Shown: positions 15,741-25,180, counted from the stretch's first letter. The stretch is DNA of 64,000 bases from JAEZPW01 sp035629075 (GCA_035629075.1 DASPIK010000068.1:33072-97071); one strand, 5' to 3'. The notes: generated by a model from the letters alone, not told the origin. Made by a program: numbers and translations.

Positions 15741-17558
15741 GTGACTCCCCAATCTGCTCTGGACAGGCCTGTCGAACTACTTGCGCCTGCCCGCGACCTT
15801 GAATGTGGGCTGGCTGCGATCAACTGTGGCGCTGACGCCGTCTATATCGGCGCTCCTCGCTTCGGCGCTCGTGCAGCAGCAGGCAATACCACTGACGACA
15901 TCGCCGCTCTTGTGGAGAGTGCGCATCGCTATTGGGCGCGTGTATACGTAACGCTTAATACTCTCCTCAGAGATGACGAGGTGCCGGAAGCAGTCGATCT
16001 TGCCTGGCGACTTCACGCACTAGGGATTGACGGTCTCATCATTCAAGACATGGGCCTGCTTGAGTGCGATCTGCCGCCGCTGCCGCTGATCGCGAGTACG
16101 CAAACGCACAATTACACGGCGGACCGTGTGGCTTTCCTTGAAAAGGTCGGATTCTGTCGGGCGATTCTTGCACGAGAGCTGAGTCTCGCGGAGATCAAGG
16201 CGATCCGCTCGGCTGCACCGAAAATCGAGTTGGAGTGCTTTGTACACGGAGCACTCTGTGTGTGCTACAGCGGCCAGTGCTATTTGAGTTATGCGATAGG
16301 CGGTCGCAGCGGTAACCGCGGCGAATGTGCGCAGCCATGTCGTAAGCGCTACGATCTGGTTGATGCGGAAGGTAAGACGCTGGTCCAGGGGCGTCATCTG
16401 CTGTCCGTTCGTGACCTCAATCTTTCAGAGCATCTTGGCGAACTGCTCGATGCGGGCGTGACGTCGTTCAAGGTTGAAGGGCGGTTGAAGGATGCGCGCT
16501 TCGTTTCGAACGTCGTGGCGCACTATTCGGCGCGGCTGGACGAGCTTGGCGTGAACCGTGTGTCGTCAGGACGAAGCAGAATCGAGTTCGCGCCGGATGT
16601 CACGAAGACATTCAATCGCGGCTTTACGACGTATTTCTTCCAAGGCCGTTGCGGGAGTATCGGCTCGCACTTCACACCGAAAATGGTTGGCGAACACCTT
16701 GGTCGGGTTCGAGCTCTTCGTGGCAACGCTTTTGCGCTGGATTCGTCGTCGGTCGTCCATCCAGGAGATGGGCTCTGCTTCTTCGGCGCCGATGGCGAGT
16801 TAACAGGCACGTTAGTCAACAGCATCGAGAACGGATTCATCACTCCGGCAAAGGTCGAGGGCCTGTGCGCGGGTGCGGACGTGTACCGCAATCACGATCA
16901 CCAATTCATGGCGCAGATTGATCAAAGCCGCAACGCGAGGCGAATTGAAGTGGGGTTCACGGTCCGCTCCAACGCTGAGATCGAAACTCGTGATGAGGAT
17001 GGAAACGCAGCCACCATCTTTCTGGGTGAGGCCCAGCCCGCGAACAATCGGGACGCGGCGGCGGCAACCCTGCAAAGACAGTTACGAAAGACCGGAGACA
17101 CGGAATTTGCGGCAACACGGGTCGAGGTTGAAGCTGATCCCGTGCCTTTCGTTCCAGTTTCGGCGATCAATGGCGCACGACGTGAGCTGCTCGAACAACT
17201 GCGGCGAGTGCGCAGCGTGAATCGCCCGCGATTGCCGGCATGGAAGAAAACTTGTGGTGCCGTTTTTCCGCAGCAGAGGCTGGGCTACTCAGGCAACGTG
17301 CTGAATGACGACGCGGCTGCGTTCTATCGCAGGCATGGTGTCACGGACATAGAGCCCGCGGCCGAGTCCGGACTGGACATGCGGGGCCGGGTTGTCATGA
17401 CGACGCGATACTGCCTGAAGTTCGAACTCGGAGTTTGTCCGAAGCAGAATGCAGGACAGAGACACAGCGAACCACTCACGCTCGCAGACGGGCAGGGTAC
17501 TCGCTTGCGATTGCGGTTCGACTGTGTGCGTTGCGAAATGCAGGTCTTGTTTGAGTAG
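15741..17558 (+). CDS. Peptidase U32 family protein, RlhA/YdcP-like
   Basis: 605 residues from GTG. The N-terminal U32 TIM-barrel-like domain has VELLAPARDLECGLAAINCG, ADAVYIGAPRFGARAAAGN and STQTHNYTADRVAFLEKVGF. It also holds the family signature ELECFVHGALCVCYSGQCYL followed by RSGNRGECAQPCRKRY, which carries iron-sulfur-ligand-type cysteines. A C-terminal extension of about 250 residues fits the collagenase-like/DUF3656 part of long U32 proteins. The tail holds C-x6-C and C-x2-C pairs. Long members such as E. coli RlhA hydroxylate 23S rRNA C2501. Whether this protein does the same cannot be decided here. It stands alone, convergent with the FHA gene. Confidence 0.85.
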   Translation: MTPQSALDRPVELLAPARDLECGLAAINCGADAVYIGAPRFGARAAAGNTTDDIAALVESAHRYWARVYVTLNTLLRDDEVPEAVDLAWRLHALGIDGLIIQDMGLLECDLPPLPLIASTQTHNYTADRVAFLEKVGFCRAILARELSLAEIKAIRSAAPKIELECFVHGALCVCYSGQCYLSYAIGGRSGNRGECAQPCRKRYDLVDAEGKTLVQGRHLLSVRDLNLSEHLGELLDAGVTSFKVEGRLKDARFVSNVVAHYSARLDELGVNRVSSGRSRIEFAPDVTKTFNRGFTTYFFQGRCGSIGSHFTPKMVGEHLGRVRALRGNAFALDSSSVVHPGDGLCFFGADGELTGTLVNSIENGFITPAKVEGLCAGADVYRNHDHQFMAQIDQSRNARRIEVGFTVRSNAEIETRDEDGNAATIFLGEAQPANNRDAAAATLQRQLRKTGDTEFAATRVEVEADPVPFVPVSAINGARRELLEQLRRVRSVNRPRLPAWKKTCGAVFPQQRLGYSGNVLNDDAAAFYRRHGVTDIEPAAESGLDMRGRVVMTTRYCLKFELGVCPKQNAGQRHSEPLTLADGQGTRLRLRFDCVRCEMQVLFE

Positions 17559-17632
17559 CAATGCCGCGCGGGCGCCTCAAGTCGACTGCCGACATCAATC
17601 GGGTATGCAGGCGAAAGATCGATGCGAGAGTT

Positions 17633-18415
17633 CTACCAGTCGAGCTCAAACCTAACGCACGCCCGCCCCAGGTATATTTCATCTCCGGGCATTAATCGCT
17701 CGCCACGTTGGCTTCCGGTAGGAACCTCAATCGCACGGCCTCCGCGAAAGATACGAGTGCCATGCTGACTGCCGTCGTCGCAGATTCGGTATTCGCCCGA
17801 TACAGGATCGTGCCGTACGTGTGCGTGACTTCTTGACACGGTTGTGTTGACGTCGTCGCCGTCTTCTTCAAACGCGACGTCGTTAGAGCGAAACGGTCGC
17901 TGGTCACGATCCAGCAGTAGCGCGAGTCGGCCGATGTTCGTGCGCGTTTTAGTGAGACTGTAAAACTTCTCTGCTGTTGTGCCTGTAATCACAACCAAAC
18001 GCGCGGCTGTCGGTGCCTGCTTCGCAGGAGCGGGAGGGCTGACTTCGTATCGGATTTGAAAGCCGGATTCTTGCTCGTCAACTACCTCGACATCCACGAT
18101 GAAGCTGCGCGGTACTTCACAACCAGCTCCGGTCAGAAAATCGCGGACGTCGCTCTGGAGCCGCGCATCCTGTACGAATGCAGCGGCATACGTTGCACGC
18201 CGGTGCTCGTCAGCCGCGCTTAACCGTACTTTCAACCGGCTGTACGGGAATATCGGCTTGCCACGCTGTGCTGTTTGAATCTTGCTCCCAACGTCGGCCA
18301 GAATGGCGCGGTGCACAAGCAGCAGATCATCCGCTTCAGCCTCGCCGAACATCTTTTCCGTCCAGCGGCGGAAGCCTCGCTCGACGGCCCTCTCAATCTC
18401 GGAGAAAAAACTCAC
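17633..18415 (-). CDS. FhaA-like FHA-domain protein (DUF3662 plus FHA)
   Basis: 260 residues from a GTG at 18415 that overlaps the stop of the upstream gene (GTGA, 18415-18412). The longer frame up to 18601 lies inside the penicillin-binding-protein gene and was rejected. The N-terminus (FFSEIERAVERGFRRWTEKM, then a D/E-rich helix) is the DUF3662/FhaA-type domain. The C-terminal FHA domain has NIGRLALLLDRDQRPFRSND, TVSRSHAHVRHD (the S-R-x-H core), YRICDDGSQHGTRIF and LMPGDEIYLG. FHA domains bind phosphothreonine. The target is probably a substrate of the kinase encoded two genes upstream, most simply in peptidoglycan synthesis. It is the last gene of the operon. Confidence 0.9.
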   Translation of the reverse strand: MSFFSEIERAVERGFRRWTEKMFGEAEADDLLLVHRAILADVGSKIQTAQRGKPIFPYSRLKVRLSAADEHRRATYAAAFVQDARLQSDVRDFLTGAGCEVPRSFIVDVEVVDEQESGFQIRYEVSPPAPAKQAPTAARLVVITGTTAEKFYSLTKTRTNIGRLALLLDRDQRPFRSNDVAFEEDGDDVNTTVSRSHAHVRHDPVSGEYRICDDGSQHGTRIFRGGRAIEVPTGSQRGERLMPGDEIYLGRACVRFELDW

Positions 18416-21400
18416 TCGTGGGTCTCCGTGGAAAGTTGTGTGCCGCCGGACAGCAAGCCGAGATCCTGAGCGGCTGAAACGATCGCGGCTGCGGCGGGAG
18501 CCGCGAAGTCGCCACCGTACTGGCCGTTTTCGATCAGCACAGCAAAGGCGATTTTGCCGCGAACCCCTGTGCCGCCATAAGGGGCGTAGCCGATGAACCA
18601 AGCGTGAGATGGTGCGTTCGCCAACTCGGCAGTCCCGGTTTTGCCGGCGATCGGCACCGGTGCACCGGAGGCGCGACGTCCAGTGCCTTGGGTGACCACC
18701 TCGCGCATGAATCGCCCGATCATTGCCGCGCTTGCTTCCGGCAGTACAGGCTGCGGAGCGTTCGTTCGTGCGTTGGATTCGTCCGTCACCCAGCGGCCGA
18801 ACGGCATCGTGCCCCCGTTTGCGACTGTGGCCGCAACTCGCGCCATCTGGAAAGGTGTAGCGACTACCTGCCCCTGACCATAAGAGGACTGCGGCAGTGA
18901 TCTTCCGAGTTGTGCGGCAGTGTTAGGCGCGGCCACAGAAATGCCCAGTTGAGAAGCAGTGGCGAACAGATTCTCGGCACCGACCTGATATGTGCCCAAC
19001 TGCGCGAACCATGCGTTGCAGGAAACGGTGACGGCCCGCTCCATCTCTATGGTCCCGTGCGGAGTGTGATCACGAACGTCGTCGCGAATGGGTCGACCGT
19101 GACCGCGAACGAAATTCCCAACTCTGCCTCCCGGAAGACGTATGCAGGCATAGGTGTTGCGATACGATTCCGGATTTCCACGCAGTGAAGCCATCGCCGT
19201 CACGATCTTGAACGTCGATCCGGGAGGATAGAGGCCATACCGTGCGCGGTCGAGTAACGGGTTGTCGGGCGCCTGGTCAGCCGCAATTTCGCCTGCCACG
19301 TCTGAGGGCGGCAAGGGAAGACTGACTGAGGCCAACAGGTCGCCCGTCTCTGAGTCGAGTACGACGGCTGCGCCCTTCGTCTTCCCGGCTTGTTGCAACT
19401 GCTGCAGCAGTATCGCTGCCGTGCGGATCTGAAGTCGGGCGTCGATCGACATGTGGACATCGCGCGGACGGTCGAGAACGCGGCGTACCGCGGGGTGGTT
19501 GGGCTGATTTCGATGGCGCAGCAGGGGAACCAGTTCCCGATAGTCGTAGCGTACAATCCGCTCCGTTTTCCCGGTGCGCGGGTCCTGCGCTTCCACGATT
19601 AAGGCACGGTCGTCGTAGCCGCGCAGACGAGTGGCCGAGTCGCGCTCCTGCAGTGAGCTGTTGGTCGCTCCCCACCGCATTCGCGTGCGTACGTCGCCAA
19701 GCAAAGTGAACATCAGGCCTCCGAACGGATAACAGCGAGTGTCGGTTTTTGGGCAGGCCTGATCGATGTTGATCCCGAGCTTTTCGTAATCGGGGCGGTG
19801 CTTCTGGAGCAGGTCCCGGTTGCTGGTCGCGAGCGGGATTCCATTGCGATCGTATATGTCCCCCATAGGAATTTCGCGCATGATCTGCTGAAAGCGCGGA
19901 TTGTACTGGAACCGTCGTACGCCATCGGCTTGCACCACCAGCGCTCCCCTACCCATCATGGGCGTGCTCACGAATAGTTGCACGTACATTGCTTTCGCCA
20001 CCACCAACGTGCCAACGCAAGCCAACACGATGCCGATTGCCCGAATTGGCAATCGGAAAGGCTGAGTGCGCCCACTGGGGCCGCCACGCGCGGAAATGGC
20101 GAGTAGTATGCCGACAGCAACGAAATTCGCCAACAGTGCGGTGCGGCCATAACTCAGGAAGGGAGTGACGATGCCGGCAAGAGGCAGTACTCCCAACGCG
20201 CCCGCGGCGATGAACAACACCTGGAGCGCAAGCGAGAGCGTCAGTCCGGTGGCGAGGAAGAATTCATAATCGGTGCGCGCTCGCTCGGCGATGCGCAGAC
20301 CACGGTGAACAAGCGCAACGAACAGACCAGCAACGACCAGGAACCCCAACAATCCAAACTCTTCGCCCAGCGCAGAGAAAACGAGATCAGTGTGCGCCGC
20401 TGGTACGAGTTGCGGATCTCCAAGACCCAGGCCGCTTCCGAAAACTCCGCCGGTAGCGAACGCCCACAAGGATTGCGCGAGTTGATCGCCGCCGCGCGCC
20501 ACGTTGTCCCACGGCGAAACCCACATGCGCACGCGCTCGGCAACCCTGTCCGGAAAGCCTATTGCGTATCCGGCCGCGAAGCCTGCGACGATAGTGGCAA
20601 GCCCGGCGACAGTTGCGAAAGCGCCGTTTCGTGCAATCGCGTATAGCGCAAAGAACAGGCACGCGAAGACGAGCGCCGGTCCCAAGTCCTTTTGTAGGAA
20701 GAAGAAGATCAATGAAAGTGCCACGCACACAAAGGCCGGAAGCGCGTATTCCAAACGCGGCAGGTTCACGAATCGCGTGATTCGTGCAAGTGCGGGTCGC
20801 GTCTCTTGAACATTCCGAAGGATCTCCCAATTTCGCGCGAAGTAGCCAGCCAGGAAGAAAATCAGCAGCAAACGGATGAGTTCTACCGGCTGAAAGCCGA
20901 AGAGGTTTACCTTGGCATCGCTCGTACCCGGCCCGTATCCGAATACGATCAGCAGCACGGAAAGCGCGAAACTGCCGAGCAGCGGAACGAAGCTGAATCG
21001 AGAGAACAGGCGATCGTAGTCCAGCACGCTTGCCAGTGCCAACAGCACGCACCCGCCGAAAACGCCCTGGGCGAAATAGATGAAGATCATCGTGTCGCGT
21101 AGCGGGTCTCGCAAGCTCACCATCAGGATGAGACCGATTCCGGACAGCAGCAGAACAGCCGGGAGCAGCGAACGATCACCCGTGAACCCACGGAGCCTCC
21201 ACCAGATGTGGACCAAAACAAAGCCGACGAAGAAAACGATCGACCAGAGCAAAAGGTTGCGGGTGAATACCGCTGGACGGCGCACCACAAAAAAAGGCTT
21301 CAACACGCGGAACTCGTCGCGTGTCAATATGGGGAGTGAATCGCGCTGCGTCGCCTCGAACCTTTTTCGTAACTCGGCAGCGCCACGTAATCGGCGTACT

Positions 21401-21753
21401 TCGGTTCGCGTCACTTCTATGGTTGCGATCGCCCCGGTATTAGGAAGTGAACCCGCGGACGCATATATCTTGCGCGCGGCAAGTTCCCGGCTAGCGCCAT
21501 CCGGCAAGACCGTCAAGAAGGGCAAAAGGTCGTTGCGTGACGCGAGATCGTTGAGGTTGAGCAGTCGCTTCGCTTCGAGTTGAAGACCGGTCTCCGCGAA
21601 GCTGTTGGCTTTCGCTCTATAGACGAGCACCAAGCCGACGGCGATCACCGCCGAGAAGATGGTGAGCCACAGCAGTTCAGCGCCGCGGCGGGCGGGCTTG
21701 TGATAGCGCGGAGCCGTGACGCGCTCCGCTGCCCGGCTGCGGGTCAGAACCAT
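18412..21753 (-). CDS. Fusion of a SEDS peptidoglycan glycosyltransferase (RodA/FtsW) and a class B penicillin-binding protein
   Basis: 1113 residues in one uninterrupted frame. Residues 1-165 are an anchor plus an exported segment of unknown type. Residues about 195-560 form a SEDS polymerase, with FLQKDLGPALVF (the conserved Asp is D356), WVSPWDN, AHTDLVFSALGEEFGLLG and GIVTPFLSYGRTALLANF. From about 570 a further helix leads into a PBP: pedestal motif GDIYDRNGIPLATS, then transpeptidase motifs S846-T-F-K (PPGSTFK), S911-C-N and K1038-T-G-T. All catalytic motifs of both enzymes are intact. One chain should polymerise glycan and cross-link it. It overlaps the kinase gene by 10 bases. Normally these are two proteins, RodA and PBP2/PbpA. 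Confidence 0.93.
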   Translation of the reverse strand: MVLTRSRAAERVTAPRYHKPARRGAELLWLTIFSAVIAVGLVLVYRAKANSFAETGLQLEAKRLLNLNDLASRNDLLPFLTVLPDGASRELAARKIYASAGSLPNTGAIATIEVTRTEVRRLRGAAELRKRFEATQRDSLPILTRDEFRVLKPFFVVRRPAVFTRNLLLWSIVFFVGFVLVHIWWRLRGFTGDRSLLPAVLLLSGIGLILMVSLRDPLRDTMIFIYFAQGVFGGCVLLALASVLDYDRLFSRFSFVPLLGSFALSVLLIVFGYGPGTSDAKVNLFGFQPVELIRLLLIFFLAGYFARNWEILRNVQETRPALARITRFVNLPRLEYALPAFVCVALSLIFFFLQKDLGPALVFACLFFALYAIARNGAFATVAGLATIVAGFAAGYAIGFPDRVAERVRMWVSPWDNVARGGDQLAQSLWAFATGGVFGSGLGLGDPQLVPAAHTDLVFSALGEEFGLLGFLVVAGLFVALVHRGLRIAERARTDYEFFLATGLTLSLALQVLFIAAGALGVLPLAGIVTPFLSYGRTALLANFVAVGILLAISARGGPSGRTQPFRLPIRAIGIVLACVGTLVVAKAMYVQLFVSTPMMGRGALVVQADGVRRFQYNPRFQQIMREIPMGDIYDRNGIPLATSNRDLLQKHRPDYEKLGINIDQACPKTDTRCYPFGGLMFTLLGDVRTRMRWGATNSSLQERDSATRLRGYDDRALIVEAQDPRTGKTERIVRYDYRELVPLLRHRNQPNHPAVRRVLDRPRDVHMSIDARLQIRTAAILLQQLQQAGKTKGAAVVLDSETGDLLASVSLPLPPSDVAGEIAADQAPDNPLLDRARYGLYPPGSTFKIVTAMASLRGNPESYRNTYACIRLPGGRVGNFVRGHGRPIRDDVRDHTPHGTIEMERAVTVSCNAWFAQLGTYQVGAENLFATASQLGISVAAPNTAAQLGRSLPQSSYGQGQVVATPFQMARVAATVANGGTMPFGRWVTDESNARTNAPQPVLPEASAAMIGRFMREVVTQGTGRRASGAPVPIAGKTGTAELANAPSHAWFIGYAPYGGTGVRGKIAFAVLIENGQYGGDFAAPAAAAIVSAAQDLGLLSGGTQLSTETHE

Positions 21754-23618
21754 GGAAATCCCCCGTCGAGCTTGTCAATCCGTTGCTTCACCCGATCCAG
21801 CTTTTCCTGGACACGAACGACGTTCGCGCTCGCATTAGCATACGGAGCGATGCCTTGGTAAAGTTCCAGGGCGCGCTCGTAATCTTCCGCACTTTTCTCG
21901 AGCATGTCCTTCTCTTGCGGAAGTCCGGTCAGGCTGCGGGAGTCGGACCACAGGCGATCAGCACGGTCGCGATAGCCATCGGCCAGTTGGCTTTTCTCCC
22001 GACTTCCCAATTCGTAGCCGTGTTTCTCGGCGTTGCGCAAAGCTACATCGGCCTTCTCGACATCTTTCAATCCGTAAATATAGGTGCGCGCGAGTCCAAG
22101 GTCGGGATCTGGAGACTTGCGCAGCAATTGCGCTGCTTGCCGGAACTTTTCAACGGCTTCGGTCAACTGCGCGGTATTGCGGCGTGACACTCCTCTGATG
22201 CGCGCCAAATGGCCTTCGCAAAGCCGAAGTTCACCGCGAATTTTGTCGTTATCCGGGTCGAGCTCGAGCGCGTGTGCGAGCGCTCGGCGTGCGCGGTCCC
22301 AGTCCCTTTCATAGACCGGCTGCGCATCATTGTTTCGGTAAGCCATGATGACTCGTTCAGCCGCAGCTTCCAATTCGTTCCGCACCTTTCGACGGGCGTC
22401 GTAGAGCAGGATCGACCCCGGAGTGCCTTTTGCGACTTTCTGCCATTCCCTCCAGATCTGGTCCGGATCGGCAACGCTCTCCGCATTGATTCGCTGCACA
22501 AGATCGCGCCCACGGCTCCATTTCAAGTAGCCGGTTGTGACCTCGTACAGCATGTAAACAGCGAAGAGCAAAACAACCCCGAGAAACAAGCGCCCCATGC
22601 CGATGTTCAACCTTGGGCGGTGTGGGGCAACTCGTGTCTCTCGTGCTGGAGGAGCGGCAGTACCGCGAGCCTTGGGCTTGACCGTTCGGCGTGTCTCGTC
22701 GCTAGCTTCGGCAGGCCGGACCGTTCGCCTTGTGGCGTCGGCATCAGCTTCGAGCATCGCTTTCACGGGGCCGCCGTTCTGAAACGAAATAAGGTCCTGC
22801 CTAAGTTCGTGTGCGGAGGAGTAGCGGCGCTTCGCGTCGGGCGCGAGCGCCTTCGCGATGATCTCTCGTAAAGGCAGCGGACAGGATTCCGGCAGTGGCG
22901 TGAACGGCGCGTGTGAACGGATCAGGTGTTCCAGCCGGTGTGTGTTTTCTGCCTGGTACGGCTGGCGACCCGAAACCATCTCGTACAGCAGCACTCCGAT
23001 CGACCACAAATCCGAGTGAGCGTCCACATCGCCCGTATCCAACCGTTCGGGAGATGCGTACGGAACACTCCCGAATTCATTGCGGGTCAGGCGTCGGGAA
23101 AGCGAAAGCGCCTTCGCAATGCCGAAATCGATGACGCGCACGCGGCGTTCCGAATCGATGCGGATGTTGCGCGGCTTCACGTCGCCGTGCACGATCCCGT
23201 GGAACTCCTTGCCATCGATGCTTACGTCCAGAGTGTGCGCGTTCTCCAGCGTGAGACATATATCGGCGGCGATGCTGGCGGCCTGCTCCGGTGGGATCGG
23301 CCCACGCTGCATCACCTCGGCCAAATCCTCGCCTGCGATGTACTCCATGGAAATGTAGAAGTAGCCGTCCAGGTCGCCCCAGTTGTGGATGCGTACGACG
23401 TGCGGATCTTTTTCCGCCAGGTATTTCTGCAGCAGTGACCCACGCCTCTCTGCCGCGATCGACTCCTGCGTGTCGATGTCGGTTCCGTGCTCGATGAGTT
23501 TGAGAGCGACAGCTTCTCCCCTAGCGGTATCGCGTGCCAGATACACGTCTGCCATGCCGCCGCGCCCGAGTTTGCGCACGATCTCGAAAAATCCGAGTCT
23601 CCGATTGAGCGGTTCCAC
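21744..23618 (-). CDS. Transmembrane serine/threonine protein kinase with exported TPR-like domain
   Basis: 624 residues. The kinase domain covers about 8-280: GRGGMADVYLARD loop, K40 in AVALKLIEH, catalytic loop HGDVKPRN (144-151), DFGIAKAL (164-171) and YASPERL. The usual HRD is HGD, so this is a non-RD kinase. A basic linker with a duplicated TRRTV motif precedes a single transmembrane helix at about 342-360. Outside, about 250 residues of helical repeats (for example RRALAHALELDPDNDK and EKSAEDYERALELYQG) look like TPRs, where actinobacterial PknB has PASTA domains. It begins 2 bases after the phosphatase gene. Its likely targets are the FHA-bound factors and the SEDS-PBP fusion in this operon. 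Confidence 0.93.
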   Translation of the reverse strand: MEPLNRRLGFFEIVRKLGRGGMADVYLARDTARGEAVALKLIEHGTDIDTQESIAAERRGSLLQKYLAEKDPHVVRIHNWGDLDGYFYISMEYIAGEDLAEVMQRGPIPPEQAASIAADICLTLENAHTLDVSIDGKEFHGIVHGDVKPRNIRIDSERRVRVIDFGIAKALSLSRRLTRNEFGSVPYASPERLDTGDVDAHSDLWSIGVLLYEMVSGRQPYQAENTHRLEHLIRSHAPFTPLPESCPLPLREIIAKALAPDAKRRYSSAHELRQDLISFQNGGPVKAMLEADADATRRTVRPAEASDETRRTVKPKARGTAAPPARETRVAPHRPRLNIGMGRLFLGVVLLFAVYMLYEVTTGYLKWSRGRDLVQRINAESVADPDQIWREWQKVAKGTPGSILLYDARRKVRNELEAAAERVIMAYRNNDAQPVYERDWDRARRALAHALELDPDNDKIRGELRLCEGHLARIRGVSRRNTAQLTEAVEKFRQAAQLLRKSPDPDLGLARTYIYGLKDVEKADVALRNAEKHGYELGSREKSQLADGYRDRADRLWSDSRSLTGLPQEKDMLEKSAEDYERALELYQGIAPYANASANVVRVQEKLDRVKQRIDKLDGGFPWF

Positions 23619-23620
23619 AG

Positions 23621-25180
23621 CTACCGGCGCGGCCTCCCGTTAGAGACTTCCGGCGATTGCGTCACGGTTCGTTTCTCCAGGAACAGGTTGTCGTTTCCGA
23701 TGGCATGCATATTCCCGCTGGCGGGCAGAGAGACCGCACCGGCGCCATTGCCTGCGAAGACATTGCCCCGCAATATCGGTGCAGCGTCGCTCATTACCGA
23801 AATGCCGGGTCGAGGCTGCCCAGAGCCGCGTCCGTTCCTGGTGATCACGTTGTGCTCGATGCGCGGTTCCGCAGGAGCCTCGACGATGATTCCCTGGTAA
23901 ATGCAATCGTGAATGGAGTTGGCTCGCACGAGCGGACGGCTGGCGCCGCGAATCTCAATTCCGGCCTGCGCCGAGGCGATCTCGTTGTCCTCCACATCGA
24001 TGCTCGAGTCTGCGATGAGCAGCCCCAGCGTGGCGGGAGCTTCCGAGCTGGGAACGATTCGGAAACCCTTCAACCCGCCCGATTGCAGGCGTTCGGCTAT
24101 GACGGCGATGGCCGGGCGAACACCGGGACTAGCGCGCAGTACCGCCTCACGCGGCCGAACGCTTTTCAGCAGGACACCATCTTTGAGTCTTACCTGCTCG
24201 GAATACTCACCCGGAAGCACCTCGACAGTGTCGCCTGCTTCTGCCTGTGCAAGGGCACTGGAGATGCTGGAAAACGGCGCCCCTGCACCGACGGTCAGCG
24301 TTCGCGGCCCTTCGGTCACAGGCTTCGGGGTTGGGCGCAGGAACCAGACCAGCGCTGCCGCCAGGATTGCGCCATACACAAACATGGCGGGGCGGCTAAG
24401 CAGCGCCGAAGTCACCGGCGACTGGTTCGCACCACGTTGGGCGAACCGTTCGCCTTCCACCAGCAACGCCGTCACGTTGTCCTTACCTCCGGCGAGATTG
24501 GCTGCGGCGATGAGTTCACGGACTGCAGTTCGAGGGTCGCCGGCATTGCGTTCGACGATGTGACGGATTTCAGCCGAGGGAACCTGATCGCTTAATCCAT
24601 CGCTGCACAAGACGATGGCACTGTCGCGTTCGAACGGCGCGCGCGCGATCTCAACGAAGTCGGCGTCCTCCGGAGTGTGCATCTCTGACCCGACATCTCG
24701 AAATACTTCGTTGCGGCGTGGATGCCGCATGGCTTCGAGTTCCGAAAGTTCGCGGGTGTCCTCGCGCTCTCCTACCGGTGAGTGGTCGTGTGTGAGTTTG
24801 TCGATCGTGCTCTTGCGTATCTTGTATAGCCGCGAATCGCCAACGTGGCCGATAGTGACTACACCGTCCTCAATGATGGCGGCCGTGAGAACGCAGGCCA
24901 TCCCATTCCATTCCTGGCGGGTTGCCGCCAGCCGCACGATTTCATTGTTGGCTACTGCGATAGCTTCTCTGAGCCGTTCTTCAGGCGTGCCGGTCTTGCG
25001 CTCCAGCCTTGACCGGATCATCTTGACAGCGATTTCGGCGGCCTGTTCGCCCGCGGCCTGGCCTCCGACTCCATCGACGACCAGGAAAATTCCGCGCTCG
25101 GGGTCGCAATGCACGCGATCTTCATTGTTCGTGCGGACCCGCCCCGGATCGCTAGCGGCGGCGCACCTCAGTTTCATCAT
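23621..25180 (-). CDS. PP2C-type phosphatase with an exported right-handed beta-helix domain
   Basis: 519 residues from the ATG at 25180 (an adjacent ATG at 25177 is equally good). Residues 1-245 are a PP2C/PstP-type phosphatase: DPGRVRTNNEDR, FLVVDGVGGQAAGEQA, GHVGDSRLYK, LCSDGLSDQV and GGKDNVTALLV, with all metal-binding aspartates present. One transmembrane helix follows at about 264-283. The exported part (295-500) has beta-helix repeats: FSSISSALAQAEAGDTVEVL, then N-x-I steps such as VEDNEIASAQAGIEIRGA and IEHNVITRNGRG, as in NosD/pectate-lyase-like folds. It should reverse the neighbouring kinase's phosphorylations. The beta-helix may bind a wall glycan (inference). The start overlaps the 38-codon gene upstream. 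Confidence 0.92.
   Translation of the reverse strand: MMKLRCAAASDPGRVRTNNEDRVHCDPERGIFLVVDGVGGQAAGEQAAEIAVKMIRSRLERKTGTPEERLREAIAVANNEIVRLAATRQEWNGMACVLTAAIIEDGVVTIGHVGDSRLYKIRKSTIDKLTHDHSPVGEREDTRELSELEAMRHPRRNEVFRDVGSEMHTPEDADFVEIARAPFERDSAIVLCSDGLSDQVPSAEIRHIVERNAGDPRTAVRELIAAANLAGGKDNVTALLVEGERFAQRGANQSPVTSALLSRPAMFVYGAILAAALVWFLRPTPKPVTEGPRTLTVGAGAPFSSISSALAQAEAGDTVEVLPGEYSEQVRLKDGVLLKSVRPREAVLRASPGVRPAIAVIAERLQSGGLKGFRIVPSSEAPATLGLLIADSSIDVEDNEIASAQAGIEIRGASRPLVRANSIHDCIYQGIIVEAPAEPRIEHNVITRNGRGSGQPRPGISVMSDAAPILRGNVFAGNGAGAVSLPASGNMHAIGNDNLFLEKRTVTQSPEVSNGRPRR

Noticed and set aside
18416..18601. N-terminal extension of the FhaA-like protein
   Set aside because: The 62 extra residues are read inside the SEDS-PBP gene, are Arg-rich nonsense, and the GTGA junction gives a natural start.
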